Assembly (NCBI GenBank): GCA_964596675.1
Contig: CAZQUZ010000001.1
Coordinates: 124,001-188,000, forward strand
Length of the DNA stretch: 64,000 nucleotides
From: JAGOMW01 sp964596675
GTDB taxonomy: Bacteria; Patescibacteriota; Gracilibacteria; BD1-5; UBA2023
Direction: 5' to 3'
In this document: in pieces, positions 1 through 10,538 of the stretch
Position numbering within the stretch: position 1 is the stretch's first letter
Layout of the letters: each line of letters opens with the position of its first letter
Notes under the pieces: generated by a model
Database searches by the model: none
Seen by the model: the letters and a program-made list of their open reading frames with translations, nothing else
Told to the model about the DNA's origin: nothing
Program-made: the position numbers and the translations under genes

Positions 1-651
1 ATGTGAATCGATAAAACAGCCAGTTGAGAATCTACAGTAAATACAGGTAAAGCAATTGATGCAATTAACGCCAACAATACAACTGATTCACTAAATTATA
101 TTAAAAAAGCAAAGGAATCGTTACAAAAAGATATCAGCGAAGGCAAAGATGTAAAACCAGAAATAGCACGACTCGCAGAAAGTTTAAGAACACTCAAAAA
201 AACCAATACAATTATGTATGATAAAATTGTAAGTGACTCTGGTATGGATGGAAAGATCCTCAAAGATATCATTTCAGATAGAGAAAAATCTATTACAAAA
301 AATGATTTTAAAATCGATGAATTGCAGAAAGCTATTTTATGAGCTTCTGCTGGATGAGCTGGCACAGGAGGAAATTCATCGAATCTATACACATCAAAAA
401 CCGTTTCAGGGAACAATGAGAATATAGAAATACGGTTTAATGAGAATACTAAGATTCAGCTAAACGGTAAAACTTGAGCATGAATTAGTACTGAAGAATT
501 AGAGAAATTAAAAACATTTATCAAGAATCAAAATCTTACCGAAACTGAATTTGGAAATAAGTTTGATGCGGTAGATGAAACCGTGGTTAAAAAAATTATA
601 GAACAAATATGAAAAGATAATTTCAAAAAGCCTGACGATTCGAAAAAATAA
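1..651 (+). CDS. Hypothetical protein, 5' end possibly outside window
   Basis: Open from base 1 to TAA at 649-651 when UGA is read as Gly. The ATG at base 1 may be the true start or internal, because nothing upstream is visible. About 216 residues: a Lys/Glu/Asp/Asn-rich first half likely to be helical, a Gly/Ala-rich hinge around residues 114-124 partly written with TGA, then a short beta-like stretch and a charged C-terminus. I see no catalytic motif and do not recognise a family. It ends just before a strong hairpin terminator shared with the converging protease gene. Confidence 0.7.
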
Positions 652-652
652 T

Positions 653-683
653 AAAAAATCCTAACTCACCGTTAGGATTTTTT
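653..683. terminator. Bidirectional intrinsic terminator
   Basis: A stem AAAAATCCTAAC / GTTAGGATTTTT with a 5-nt loop has A-runs and T-runs on both sides, so it can end both the plus-strand hypothetical gene and the minus-strand protease gene, whose TAA stop (682-684) lies on its edge. Confidence 0.85.
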
Positions 684-1421
684 ATGGCCTCACGATATAT
701 CCTCTCCCCCGCTCCCTATCGACCGCGCTCATCACTCCGACGAGCTCTCATGAGAGCGTCCATATCGGCGTACCGCTCTCGCCTGCATCGAGGACGATAT
801 NNNNNNNNNNNNNNNNNNNNNNNNNNNNNNNNNNNNNNNNNNNNNNNNNNNNNNNNNNNNNNNNNNNNNNNNNNNNNNNNNNNNNNNNNNNNNNNNNNNN
901 TCTCATGAGAGCGTCCATATCGGCGTACCGCTCTCGCCTGCATCGAGGACGATATCTGTCTCGATAGCACCCGTATAGACTCGACCCGAGAGCATCGCAT
1001 CATATCCGACATATGAGGCATCGAGCGCTGTCACTGAGCCATCTATACGGAACCATGCGCCAGAGCGTGATACGAGCGTATAGAGAGACATCCCGAGAGG
1101 TATTTCTCACGTATAGATATCTGCTCATGCGGTATGATGATAGAGAGTGAGTGAGGCGATATCTCTCTCGGGTATATGAGTGCCAGTACCCACAGAGAGC
1201 CTCTCTCATGAGGCTCATCGATAGATACAGTCGCTATCACAGGTATCGACCACGTGTCGAGCCGTGAGCAGGCGAGCATCTCGCGCGATGACCCCATATC
1301 CGACATGCCGTCCTCATGCTGTAGAGATATCCACGATGGTATCGACTGGGCGCACTCCCTGTGGGGTGCAACTCGTGAGCAGAGCTAGAAACACGATGAT
1401 GGAGTATCTCGGAAGTATCAT
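682..1421 (-). CDS. Trypsin-like serine protease lipoprotein, interrupted by an assembly gap
   Basis: The start at 1421 gives MILPRYSIIVFLALLTSC, a lipoprotein signal with lipobox LLTSC (Cys18). The reading then shows LLTARHVVD (His region of trypsin-fold proteases), RDIASLTL (Asp region) and DAGESGTPIW (Ser region, GESG in place of GDSG). At 801-900 there are 100 Ns between two identical 55-bp copies (746-800 and 901-955). Collapsing one copy plus the gap removes 155 nt and restores one frame, continuing SGELVGVMSAVDREGRGY to TAA at 682-684. That is a typical end for the fold and makes a 194-residue protein. Without the collapse the frame is broken. An S1-like exported peptidase is likely; its substrate is unknown. 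Confidence 0.8.
746..955. repeat. 55-bp direct duplication flanking the N gap
   Basis: Positions 746-800 and 901-955 are identical over 55 bases. The length looks like a k-mer overlap left by scaffolding rather than a biological repeat, because removing one copy repairs the protease reading frame. Confidence 0.9.
801..900. other. Scaffold gap (100 Ns)
   Basis: Exactly one hundred Ns. The bases before and after are the same 55-bp sequence, so the two contigs overlap and the gap probably has no real length. Confidence 0.95.
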
Positions 1422-1550
1422 TATCCATACTATAGAGAAAATGCATAGATATGTAAAGTGGAAAACTATAAAATCTCTATACAATAAGAAAGAACAAAGT
1501 GCAAAATATCTTTTATGCATATTTGTGATTTATTTTTTATCTTTTTTCGT

Positions 1551-1937
1551 ATGAGTATGGTCAAAGAGTTCAAGGAGTTCGCGATGAAAGGCAATGTCGT
1601 CGATCTCGCAGTCTGAGTCGTTATCGGTGCTGCATTCGGTAAGATCGTGACCTCTCTCGTCGAGGATTTGATGATGCCAGCTATTGGTTGGGTATTTGGG
1701 AAGATCGATTTTTCGACACTGACACTTTCACTGCCTGCGATGATGTGAGACCCTGTAACTTTGAAGTATGGATCATTCCTCACAGTACTCGTGAACTTTC
1801 TCATCGTGGCATTCGCTATATTCTTCTTCGTGGTAAAACCACTCAGCAAGATGAAAAAGCCTGCTCCTGCTGCAGCTGCTGGACCGACTGATGTCGAGCT
1901 CCTCACTGAGATACGCGACCTCCTGAAAAAGAAATAA
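1551..1937 (+). CDS. mscL: Large-conductance mechanosensitive channel MscL
   Basis: A 128-residue inner-membrane channel that opens under membrane tension and releases solutes during osmotic downshock. The N-terminus has the MscL hallmark KGNVVDLAVGVVIGAAFGKI (residues 13-32), in which the Gly of AVG is a TGA codon. A second hydrophobic segment (FLTVLVNFLIVAFAIFFFVV) and an Ala/Pro linker follow, then the C-terminal helix ending ELLTEIRDLLKKK. Length and order match the family. The frame ends at TAA, followed by a strong terminator. No Shine-Dalgarno is evident before the ATG. Confidence 0.96.
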
Positions 1938-1951
1938 AATATCCGATATCT

Positions 1952-1976
1952 ATCCCCTCTCATGAGGGGATTTTTT
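1952..1976 (+). terminator. Intrinsic terminator after mscL
   Basis: Perfect 8-bp stem ATCCCCTC / GAGGGGAT with a TCAT loop followed by a T-run. Confidence 0.9.
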
Positions 1977-2019
1977 ATAAATGATTTTTTATCGATAGTT
2001 TTTTCACTATACTGCAGAT

Positions 2020-3051
2020 ATGGAACGAAAGAAAAATATCATCTATATAACTGGAGTAGACACTTATGGCGTAGAAACTGAGACTCGGCGATTTATCGAT
2101 GCCTTTCGTATGAGGCAAGATGCTGAAGGTGTCGATATGTACCATATAGAAGATATACGCGACTGGAATAAAATTATCCAAGACACTCAGACGATGAGCT
2201 TATTCGGAACAAAGAGATTATTTGTATTTTATGGAGTACTTAAGATACAGGAAGATGAAACATTCGATATAGAAATATCAGATTCTACAGAAGAGAAAAA
2301 AAATCTCAGAAAATCAGAAGATATACTCCTCGATCTCTGTAAAACCATCTATGATGATACATTTATTATTTTTTCTGGGGTAAAAATCCCAGCAAAATCA
2401 TGACTCTCAAAATGGCTCTATGAAAATGTAGATATACGTGACTTCTGAGATATATGGACAGAAAAGGTCTGGGAAAAACGATATCCGAATCTCGAAACAG
2501 ACATCATCGAAACACTCCTCAGGCGATATAAAACACTGATCTGAGATGATACAGACGGAAGTGAGTCCTTCGCAAGCGAGATATCACTCTCACTCGAGAA
2601 ACTCTCACTCATTCGGGAAAGTCGCCTCATTAAGGATGAGGATTTTGATGAATCTTTGTTTTTAAAATGATCGGGGAAGATGTTCGATCTCTCAGATGCA
2701 GTATTCAGATGAGATGCCAAACGATCTCTTTCTATTTTTCGGAACATTATAGAAAAAGTAAATATATATGCCTTTATAGCGAGCTTCCTCTGACTCATAC
2801 GCCCGAGTATGTATGTCAGACTTCTGAAAGAATATGGGAAGACACGAAAAGAAGTCGAGAGTATCATAAAAGCCCATCCATTTGTCATACAAAAAGCATA
2901 TGAATCTCGTATTTCACATGACAAATTAACTTGATTTTATCAAAAAATAATATCCTTAAACACGGCATACAGAAGCGGAAAAGGGAAAAAAAATGCTGAA
3001 TTATGACTTATTTTTGATATAGAGCTAGCCATTATGGGATTGAAAAAATAA
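2020..3051 (+). CDS. holA: DNA polymerase III delta subunit (clamp-loader delta)
   Basis: 343 residues, the usual HolA length. It opens with KNIIYITGVDTYGVETETRRF, and then has the spaced elements of the delta AAA+-like fold: a strand-loop region MSLFGTKRLFVFYG near residue 65, IIFSGVKIPAKSGLSKWL near residue 120, and a C-terminal helical domain (ELGLIFDIELAIMGLKK). Delta opens the beta clamp within the clamp loader. Identification rests on overall pattern and length because the family is divergent. A TATACT hexamer ends 6 nt before the ATG, which suggests a leaderless transcript. Confidence 0.75.
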
Positions 3052-3091
3052 GATATTCTCTATACTGGATGAGTATTTTTACTATTTTTCT

Positions 3092-3997
3092 ATGTATAAG
3101 ATCCTACTCATTGCTACACTCTTTACTCTTTCTGCATGTACGTTCGGAAAAAAAGAGATAAGCCCTGCCCCTGTAACACCGACTCCTACAGAAACGAGCA
3201 CTACTATGCCAGCCAATGCTGTAGTATCTCTGAATTATACTCTCCGTGAAGGCACTCCAAATGGTACGATTTTAGAAACAACTAAGGAAGATGTAGCAAA
3301 AGCAAATAATATATACCAAAGTGGTACAAATTATGTCCCATTCGAAGTAGTACTCGGGACAAATAGTGTCATCCCAGGCTTCGAGACTGGTATCGCGAGT
3401 ATGAAAAAAGGTGAATCAAAAATCATAGAAGTACTCCCGAAAGATGGTTATGGTGAAGCATCTATGACTCGTACGATACAGAAAGCTGAAGTCGCTCCAA
3501 GCTTTACTATCACTACAGATAAGGCGCGCTTCGAGGATATGATAGTACAGACAGTAGAGCGTAGTGCTCTCGGTGACCAAGGGAAAGATATTGTTGTCTG
3601 ACAGACACTTACTGGTGGATCTGATGTAAAAGCACTTATCCAAAAAATCGAAGGAGATATGATTACTCTCGCTATAGAAAATAAAGAAAATCCATTTTAT
3701 GGAAAAAAGCTCGTCGTCGGTGCAACGGCCCAGAAAGATAAGATTACATTTACTGTAAAGGCTCTTACTGATACTGGTGTTACTCTCGATATCATAAACG
3801 GAGATAGTCCATTCTCATGAAAAGAGTTCGTAGCAGGAGCTACTGCAGAGTTTCCTGGCCAAGGAGGTCAGCCATCTCCTGGTGCTATAAAGATACTTTC
3901 TATCAGTGGTGAGGAAGTGAACATCGAAATGCCTAATACTCATCCACTTGCTGGAAAGACATTATATTTCGAAGTCGAAATCATCGATATAAAATAG
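3092..3997 (+). CDS. FKBP-type peptidyl-prolyl isomerase lipoprotein
   Basis: A lipoprotein signal ends LFTLSAC (Cys16), followed by a Pro/Thr linker. From about residue 40 the pattern VSLNYTLREG ... FEVVLGTNSVIPGFETGIAS ... MKKGESKIIEVLPKDGYGE is that of SlyD/FKBP isomerases, with an inserted flap-like region and the typical closing segment MPNTHPLAGKTLYFEVEIID. It should fold proteins at the outer face of the membrane. The second half repeats beta-rich SlyD-like elements, so two such units may be present. It ends in TAG 1 nt before the trmD start, implying one transcript. Confidence 0.85.
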
Positions 3998-3998
3998 T

Positions 3999-4649
3999 AT
4001 GAACATCCATATTCTGACGCTCTTTCCTGAGAGCATGGTATCCTACCTAGAATCAAGTATGATGAAAAGAGCCCAAGAAAAGGGGCTCTTTCATTATATA
4101 CTCCATAATCTAACCGACTGGACTGTGCGGAATACAAGACGTGTCGATGATAAGCCATATGGTGGATGACCGGGCACACTCCTCACTATTGAGCCTCTTA
4201 CTCGTGCCATAGAGGATATATGGATAGAGTATGGCAAGATGCCTATACTCTATCCATCTCCGAGATGAGAACTACTCGATCATGATAGAGTAGACAGATT
4301 TTCACAGATGAGCAACTCATACCTCATTATTTGTGGACATTATGAGGGTATCGATGAGCGAATTTTTGAGCTCTTCCCTGTAGAGGAGTTCTCTATAGGG
4401 GAATATGTGCTTTCGAGCTGAGAACTCGGTGCTCTCGTATGGATAGATAGTGTTATACGCCTCATTCCTGGGGTATTATCGGCAGAGTCACTGAGAGAAG
4501 AGTCATTCTCTCAGTGACTGGATGGACAGAAAGAGTATCCACAGTATTCTCGTCCTGAGAATTTCCGTTGACTGAGTGTACCAGATATACTGCTTTCTGG
4601 AGATAAAAAACGTATCCATGAATGGAACCAAGCTCATAGAAAGATATAG
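3999..4649 (+). CDS. trmD: tRNA (guanine-N1)-methyltransferase TrmD
   Basis: 216 residues. Makes m1G37 in tRNAs to prevent frameshifting. It has the start MNIHILTLFPGSM, the DDKPYGGGPGTLL segment (one of these glycines is TGA), YLIICGHYEGIDERI and the SPOUT knot IGEYVLSSGELGALVWIDSV. The C-terminus ends at EWNQAHRKI, slightly shorter than many relatives. The start lies just after the isomerase stop. The TAG is 2 nt from the stop of the converging 4652-6952 gene. Confidence 0.95.
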
Positions 4650-4651
4650 TA

Positions 4652-6952
4652 TTATTCTTCAGGTATTTCTATGGTATAGAGACTATTTCATATACTGATT
4701 CTCTCTGTGGTAGGATATATGGTCATCTGCCCAAAATCTGTACGACCATTTGCTACTTCATCATCGATAGCATCGAGATAATACTGAATTTTTGCGAGAA
4801 ATGCGTATAAGACATCTTTGGTCATGCCATTTTTTGTATTTACACTGATCTGAAAATTAGCATACTCTACTACGATATCGCTAAAAGTTTTTTCTGCATA
4901 CAGAGCGCTAATGGCTATACGTGAATTTCCATCTTTTCTAGCAATCTTATAAGGAGCTTTTATTACTCGTATATTATTATCTTCGATCAGCCATGAGGAT
5001 GCATCTGCATCTGGCCAAATCTTTTTGAGCTCATTCATACGTGGATCGCCTGAGAGGATTTTTATAGTTTTTATAGATTCCACTGTTTTTGTATCCAGCC
5101 TCATTCCTTCACCCTTTTCTGGATCTATCATAGGAAATGGATAGCTCGAGCCTGTTTGGACTCTGTATGGAGTCTTTACATATTCTTTATACGAGTCTGG
5201 ATCGATAATTTCCGTAAAGGCTTGTAATCGTATCATATTATTTTGGATGCGCTGTTGTGTATAGGTATCAGATGCGCCAGATGGTGACCAGAGAGAATCA
5301 ATAGATGGCGCAATAAATTCAATGGTGGCACTGAGATTTTTGATATTATCAATCAGTTCTGCAGGAATCACAACCTTCAGTCCATCACGAAATCTACTAT
5401 CTACAAATATAGCACCATCTTCAGTCATAATAAATGTTTTATACAGAGAATTGACAATCATAGTAAGCATGCTATCATAGAATTGTCGGGAGAAGCTCAT
5501 TATGGTTTCTTGTTTTTTCTCGACATCCTCGATCGAGGCTATATATCTCGTGGACGCCCTGAAAAATGTCACAAAATAAGCATAGCTAGATGATTCTTCC
5601 ATGGCATAATTCGGAAGCTCTCATACACGCTCTTCCATCTTTTTTAATATATTAAAAGCATAGATAGCGATATCAAAATTATCCTTTTGATCGATTTCAT
5701 TTTTATCGAGAGTTTCTACCAGCTTTGTCGCTGTAGGCGCATATGTATCGATAGTGAGTCAGAGATTTGTCTTTTTTTGAGTAAAAAGATTTTTCGAATA
5801 AATATTTGCTAAATTCTGAAGTAACTGGGATTTCGCTGATGTAGGCTCGATACCGATAATCTTAGCGATTGATTCATATGTGCTCTGGTATTTTGAGTTC
5901 GCGACTCCAGCATAGAGCGCGAATCTTCCATCGAGAAGAAATTGCTCGACAAGTATTTTTGCAGTCGAGTCAGCAATATTGAGTCCTTTTGCTTGTTCAT
6001 AGAGTCTTCATATTTTGGCCACCAAAGCATCTGGATCACTATTAGCATTTACTGCTTTCGAGAGAAGTGATGAAAGCTCGAGCAGCATATTATGATTTCT
6101 TTTGCTTGGATTTATGAGCCATGTACTATCATTGAGGGTATCATTATAGGCATATGCCTTATAACGACCGATATCCATTTTTTCAACTTTCTCTTTAAAT
6201 CGAGTTGATAAGATGCGAAAAAGGACCATTGATTTTTTTGGAAGCCGATAATTAAAAAATGTATCTTGCTCATCTCCTATATTCACACGTGGATTTACGA
6301 ACTCAAATACTTCATTATCCGTATCTTTGAGTGATAGAATCGTCCGAAATAAGTCTGCTCACTTGAGTGATTTATTTCTCGATGGATCAAAGCGAATATA
6401 AGATCCTGGGAACAGGACCATATTCGTCATATCTTTTTCATCATCGAGAAAGGTAAGACGAGCGACACCATCGATCGCATAAATAGCAATCTTACCATCC
6501 TTTTCCTTGCCTATATAGAAACTCCCATTTGTGATTTGTTCGAGACGAAATTGATTGGCAGAATCAAAAATAGTATAAGATAAAAAAAGATCATATAGAG
6601 AGATAATGCCAGACACTTCACCTAAAGTAATGCCTGTTGCTGTAGTTTTTTCGAGAACTCATGATTGTATACCAGCAGTAGCAAGATAGAGAAATGAACT
6701 GAGTCGTCCGAAATCTACAAGTATAGGTGTATCTTGGGAAAGCTTTGCTGTCGTTATATCTATAAGTTCTTCTTTTAGAGTTACTGTATCGTTCGTAGAA
6801 TTTGTAACGCCGATTTTAGTCCAGTTGATTGTATCCACTTTCTTGCTGATAACCTTGGCTTCATCACTCGGGCGTATAGAAAAAACCACAATAACCCCCG
6901 CAAAAAATAAAGCGATAACAAAAATGAGAGTATTATAAAATACGCGATTCAT
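4652..6952 (-). CDS. Large membrane-anchored protein of unknown function
   Basis: 766 residues in one frame with several in-frame TGA codons, stop TAA at 4652-4654. One N-terminal membrane helix (LIFVIALFFAGVIVVFSI) is followed by an extracytoplasmic body. Residues about 130-190 (FYIGKEKDGKIAIYAIDG, then ARLTFLDDE and FPGSYIRF) resemble the short beta repeats of FecR-like domains, but that is a weak impression. The rest is mostly helical with many Ser/Asp/Lys and no catalytic motif that I can name. It stands alone, convergent with trmD with a 2-nt gap. Confidence 0.8.
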
Positions 6953-6998
6953 AGATTTATTTTAACAGAAAATGGCATTTAATGCAAATATTGTGCGG

Positions 6999-8015
6999 CT
7001 ATTTTCATATGTTTATAGATGACGAATAGCAGTCTTTATGGTAAAGAGAGAAAATCATATCATATATACGTTTATTATGTCAGAGGGAAATAAGTATTTC
7101 TCGATTATTTTCTATTGCATTTTGAGTCATATTTGCACTTCAGAGAATCACTGTATCATCATCGATGAGAAATACTTTCGCATGTAAATAAGGCTTCTTC
7201 GATGAATAGAGCTGGATATTTGAGTGAAATGCCTCAGATTCTCAAGTTACATCTCGATTCGCCTGACATACCTCTATATCTATCCCCTGAGAAGAGAGTC
7301 GTGAGAGTTCGGAGATAAGGCTATCATCCGATACTGTCTGATTATAAAGAATAATCTTATGCTTGGCCTTCTTTAGTTCATCATATATCCACGTACGGAT
7401 ATTCTCTGGAGCGAGTCAAATCGCAGGATGGAGTCAATCTGGAAAATATGGTCGGACATAGCGAAAATCTGAGAGAAAAATTTCTTCCATATCATTTATG
7501 ACATCGTCATCATAGGTACAATAGATAAATTCACGATTTTTAGTAAAACTCGTATATGACCAATTCCCCGTGCTCACACATACACTATTATCTATCATCC
7601 ACATTTTTATATGTGTAAAAGTATACCTATGATTATCAGCATAACGAAAAGATACATCGGCATTTTTAAGTTTCTTTACTATTTCATTATTAATCCAAGG
7701 AGTATTATACACATTTCATTCGAGGATGACTCGTACGTCGACTCATCGCTTATGTGCACGTAATATAGCCTCTTGTGTAGATTTTTCTGTCCAAGTATAG
7801 GTCTCGAGCCAGATGCGATCATGGGCAGCATCTATATCTGAAACAAGGGAATAGAGTACTCTCTCATCAGGAAGCACAAATAACTCTCCAGAGATAGGTC
7901 CAATATCTCATGAAGATGATCGAATCTGAGTATGCTGTCTTTGTATAGTATCAATATACTCACTCGAGCATCAAAAAAGTAAAAATATACTCAGTATGAA
8001 AAGTATGATTCTCAT
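6999..8015 (-). CDS. Phospholipase D-like lipoprotein
   Basis: 338 residues starting MRIILFILSIFLLFGCSS, a lipoprotein signal with Cys16. Two HKD motifs are visible: FTHIKMWMIDNSVCVSTGNW and YLHAKVFLIDDDTVILGSAN, each with H-x-K-x4-D followed by S/T-x-N. These define the PLD superfamily, whose members act on phosphodiester bonds of lipids or nucleic acids. The first half has the matching EGNVY and WLETYTW elements. Several glycines are TGA. The lipid anchor suggests a surface or periplasm-facing enzyme; whether it cuts phospholipid or DNA cannot be told. It starts 14 nt after the stop of the upstream membrane protein, probably the same transcript. Confidence 0.88.
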
Positions 8016-8029
8016 GAAAAGTAAAAATA

Positions 8030-8812
8030 CTAATGATGTCCTCATCCATGTCCATGGTCATCATGTCACCCATGTCATCCTCCATGTCCATGGTCATCGT
8101 GACCTCCACCACCTCAGCCATGACCGCCTACCTCATGGAACTCGACACGATAGTGTGCGTCATCTTTCGCTCTATAAAATCCGACATTCGCGAGATTATA
8201 CCATATCGAGAGAAGTGCCGCATTGATAATATTGGAGAATAATAGCTTATAAAGCATGAGAACCACTCCGACTGGGATGATAGTATTTTGCTTTTCTATG
8301 ATAAAATTATAAAACCATGACGGCTTCACGCTCGCAGTATAAAATGGTGTATCCTTTATCCATGTGAGGATATTCCCGACACGGAATACATAACTCTGCT
8401 CTATCATATAGATACAGATAGCTCCCAGTGTGAATAAGAGAAAATAACACACGAAAAAATAGAGCAGACTATAGAGGGTCGGCTGTGTAGGCTCTGCGAT
8501 GACGAGTCATCCATGGAGTGGAAAGAGAAATGCAAGAGCAAACACGAGATACACTGATATCGTCACGAGAAATACTGAAAATCCGAGTGGAAAGAGTCCT
8601 CACTCCGCTCAGAGAAGTGGATTCCCGAGGAGGAGTACAGAGAGGAGTACATAGATACCCAGACCGATAATCGCACCAAAAGCAGCCTCGAATATCCGAT
8701 GAAGCGATATATAATAATACAAAACTAAAGTACCGAATGCGAATAAAGCGAGCAGTCACACATCGAACTCTGTCACCTGAAATGTCGCTGCGATGGAAGC
8801 AAGAGGTCCCAT
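8030..8812 (-). CDS. Polytopic membrane protein with a His/Gly/Asp-rich tail
   Basis: 260 residues. About six hydrophobic segments occupy residues 15-215 (for example LLALFAFGTLVLYYYISL and FVCYFLLFTLGAICIYMI). After FHEV the last 35 or so residues are only Gly, His and Asp, as imperfect repeats of GHDDHGHGGGH, coded partly by TGA. Such tails bind divalent metals, so metal handling is a reasonable guess, but the membrane part matches no transporter family I recognise. It sits between ruvC (59 nt upstream) and the PLD lipoprotein gene. The start at 8812 is the only in-frame ATG near the beginning. Confidence 0.78.
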
Positions 8813-8870
8813 AAAAATCAGATTAGAATGATATGATTGTAGCGATAGGGACGATGAAATCAAGAAAAAA

Positions 8871-9341
8871 TTACTTTACACCCAGACTCGTGAGATATGC
8901 GATAGCGAGAGCATCGGCAGCGTCATCAGGTTTCGGTATCTCAGAGAGATGGAGGAGCATCTGGAGAGACTTTTGGACCTGGGGTTTCTTCGCGAATCAG
9001 TTTCATGCTATCCCCTGCTTTACCTGGAGTGGCGTGAACTCGATGAGACGTATACCAGAGCTCGCGATCGTATGTACGATGACTCCCCTCGCCTGTGCGA
9101 CATCGATACCGTTCGTCACATTCCGCAGGAAAAATAATCGCTCGATACCACAGATATCAGGCCTGTAGGTATCGATAAGCTCTCGGATATCAGCCCCTAT
9201 CTGCACGAGGCGCTCTGTGAAGTCTATGCCAGCACGCGTCTCTATGACGCCATATTCGAGGATACGGAGAGATCGTCACTCTTTCTCGAGGAGAGCGAAT
9301 CCTACTGTCGCGAGTCATGGATCGATACCGAGTATTATCAT
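8871..9341 (-). CDS. ruvC: Holliday junction resolvase RuvC
   Basis: 156 residues. Cleaves Holliday junctions at the end of recombination. MIILGIDPGLATVGFALLE contains the first catalytic Asp (D7) in the invariant DPG, whose Gly is TGA. CGIERLFFLRNVTNGI carries the catalytic Glu, and PDDAADALAIAYL the last two acids. The length is slightly short but complete. A TATACT hexamer lies 6 nt before the ATG on the minus strand. Transcription probably continues into the membrane protein and PLD genes. No ruvA or ruvB is adjacent. Confidence 0.96.
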
Positions 9342-9394
9342 AGGATAAGTATATAGAAAAATACGGGCAAATCCTACTATTCTCAGAAAAGTAT

Positions 9395-9422
9395 TTGACA
9401 AATATTTAATTATTTATATAAA
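9395..9422 (+). promoter_or_regulatory. Promoter for the 9446 gene
   Basis: TTGACA (9395-9400), 16-bp spacer, TATAAA (9417-9422). It lies in an AT-rich intergenic stretch and points at the small gene starting at 9446. Confidence 0.65.
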
Positions 9423-9445
9423 TAATTAAATATAACAATTATCAT

Positions 9446-9766
9446 ATGAATAAACTCATGGAATGAAAATTTTCCGAGAAATGGTATGCGAAACGCCTCA
9501 GCGCCAAAGAGATAGAGAATCTCGATACAATAGCCAAGAACTATTGAGAAGAACACTCCTGGAGAAATAGTAATGATCACATAGAGGATGAATGAGGAAA
9601 CTGGTACGTACTACTATCCAACATACATGCACACGATGGTAAAACTATTCGACATGATTGGGTTATACTCGAAATCAGTGGCAAGAAGGTAATATGACAT
9701 GTATGACTCTATCATGCAGAAATCCGTCATACGCAATCTAAGACCCAAGCAATTCTCTCAGCATAG
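9446..9766 (+). CDS. Small hypothetical protein
   Basis: 106 residues with five or more in-frame TGA glycines, ending in TAG. It is mixed alpha/beta with many charged and aromatic residues (DEGGNWYVLLSNIHAHDG, DWVILEISGKKVIGHVG). No signal peptide or catalytic signature is seen, and I do not recognise a family. It has its own promoter. Its last 29 bases overlap the 3' end of the opposite-strand gene at 9738. Confidence 0.65.
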
Positions 9767-10499
9767 AAAATCCATCTTTATTCCCACAAAGTATCTCTCT
9801 CGTCTCTTTCGCATCAGCGAAGGAGACTTTTTTTTCATGGCGTTTTTTCGAGAAGACTTCGAGCTCGACGAGTCGAGTAAGCGGATGAAATATATCATCC
9901 GATATGAGTCGGGTGATGAGTGTTCCTCATTTATAGCTCTGGAGATATGCCACGAATCAACTGAGTACTGGCGAAAGAGATTTTTTCTCACGGATAGCAG
10001 CCAGAACCTGATAGAACCTCCCGAATGAGAGGGTATAGTTTTTTTCTATGATATTCACAATGTCTCCGTCGAGTCATGATAGCCGATGTCATGATGTGAG
10101 TCCTCATGAGAGACCTCATCTACGAAAATCCGTGATAATCGTCTCCTCTATCCATGCATCGATAATCTTCTGATATGCGAGGACGATAGGAAGAGCATCC
10201 ATATGAGGATACCGCTGGAGTGTCTCATAGTATATCTCAGCATCGATGAGTCGCTCGAGGGTATGAGCTGGCGCGGTATCGAGCACATCACCGAATCTCT
10301 GCATGATACGAGCAGTCATCATATCTATCCCCTCTTTTTCGAACATGTTTTCGAAGTGTGCGCGAGTATGACGCTGGAGCCTATCGCGACCGACTGTCGC
10401 TATAGCATGCTGGACTTCACGACGCATCCACATCTCTGCGAGTGCGAGGCGTGCACGGAGCTCTTCATTTTCACGGATGAGGTCATCATGAGTGGTCAT
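9738..10499 (-). CDS. Hypothetical cytoplasmic protein, last gene of the pepF operon
   Basis: 253 residues from the ATG at 10499 (MTTHDDLIRENEELRARL). A TTG further upstream at 10535 is possible. The N-terminal third is a likely coiled coil (RENEELRARLALAEMWMRRE). A linker with several TGA glycines (RRGGLSGGLTSGHRL) follows, then a helical C-terminal half. No family was recognised. It starts 39 nt after the manB stop and seems to be the tail of the pepF-CHAP-manB transcript. Codon choice matches its neighbours, which supports this frame over the overlapping ones. Confidence 0.7.
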
Positions 10500-10538
10500 A
10501 GAGACAAGTATATCATATTTTCTCTCTCGAATCAACCT

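Noticed and set aside
684..1021. Open frames running through the N gap
   Set aside because: They exist only because Ns do not make stops; the repaired protease frame explains the region.
9758..9991. Minus-strand frame MRKNLFRQYSVDSW and plus-strand frame at 9699
   Set aside because: The minus frame continuing from 10499 through TGA codons to 9738 has the codon style of the neighbours and joins smoothly; the others do not.
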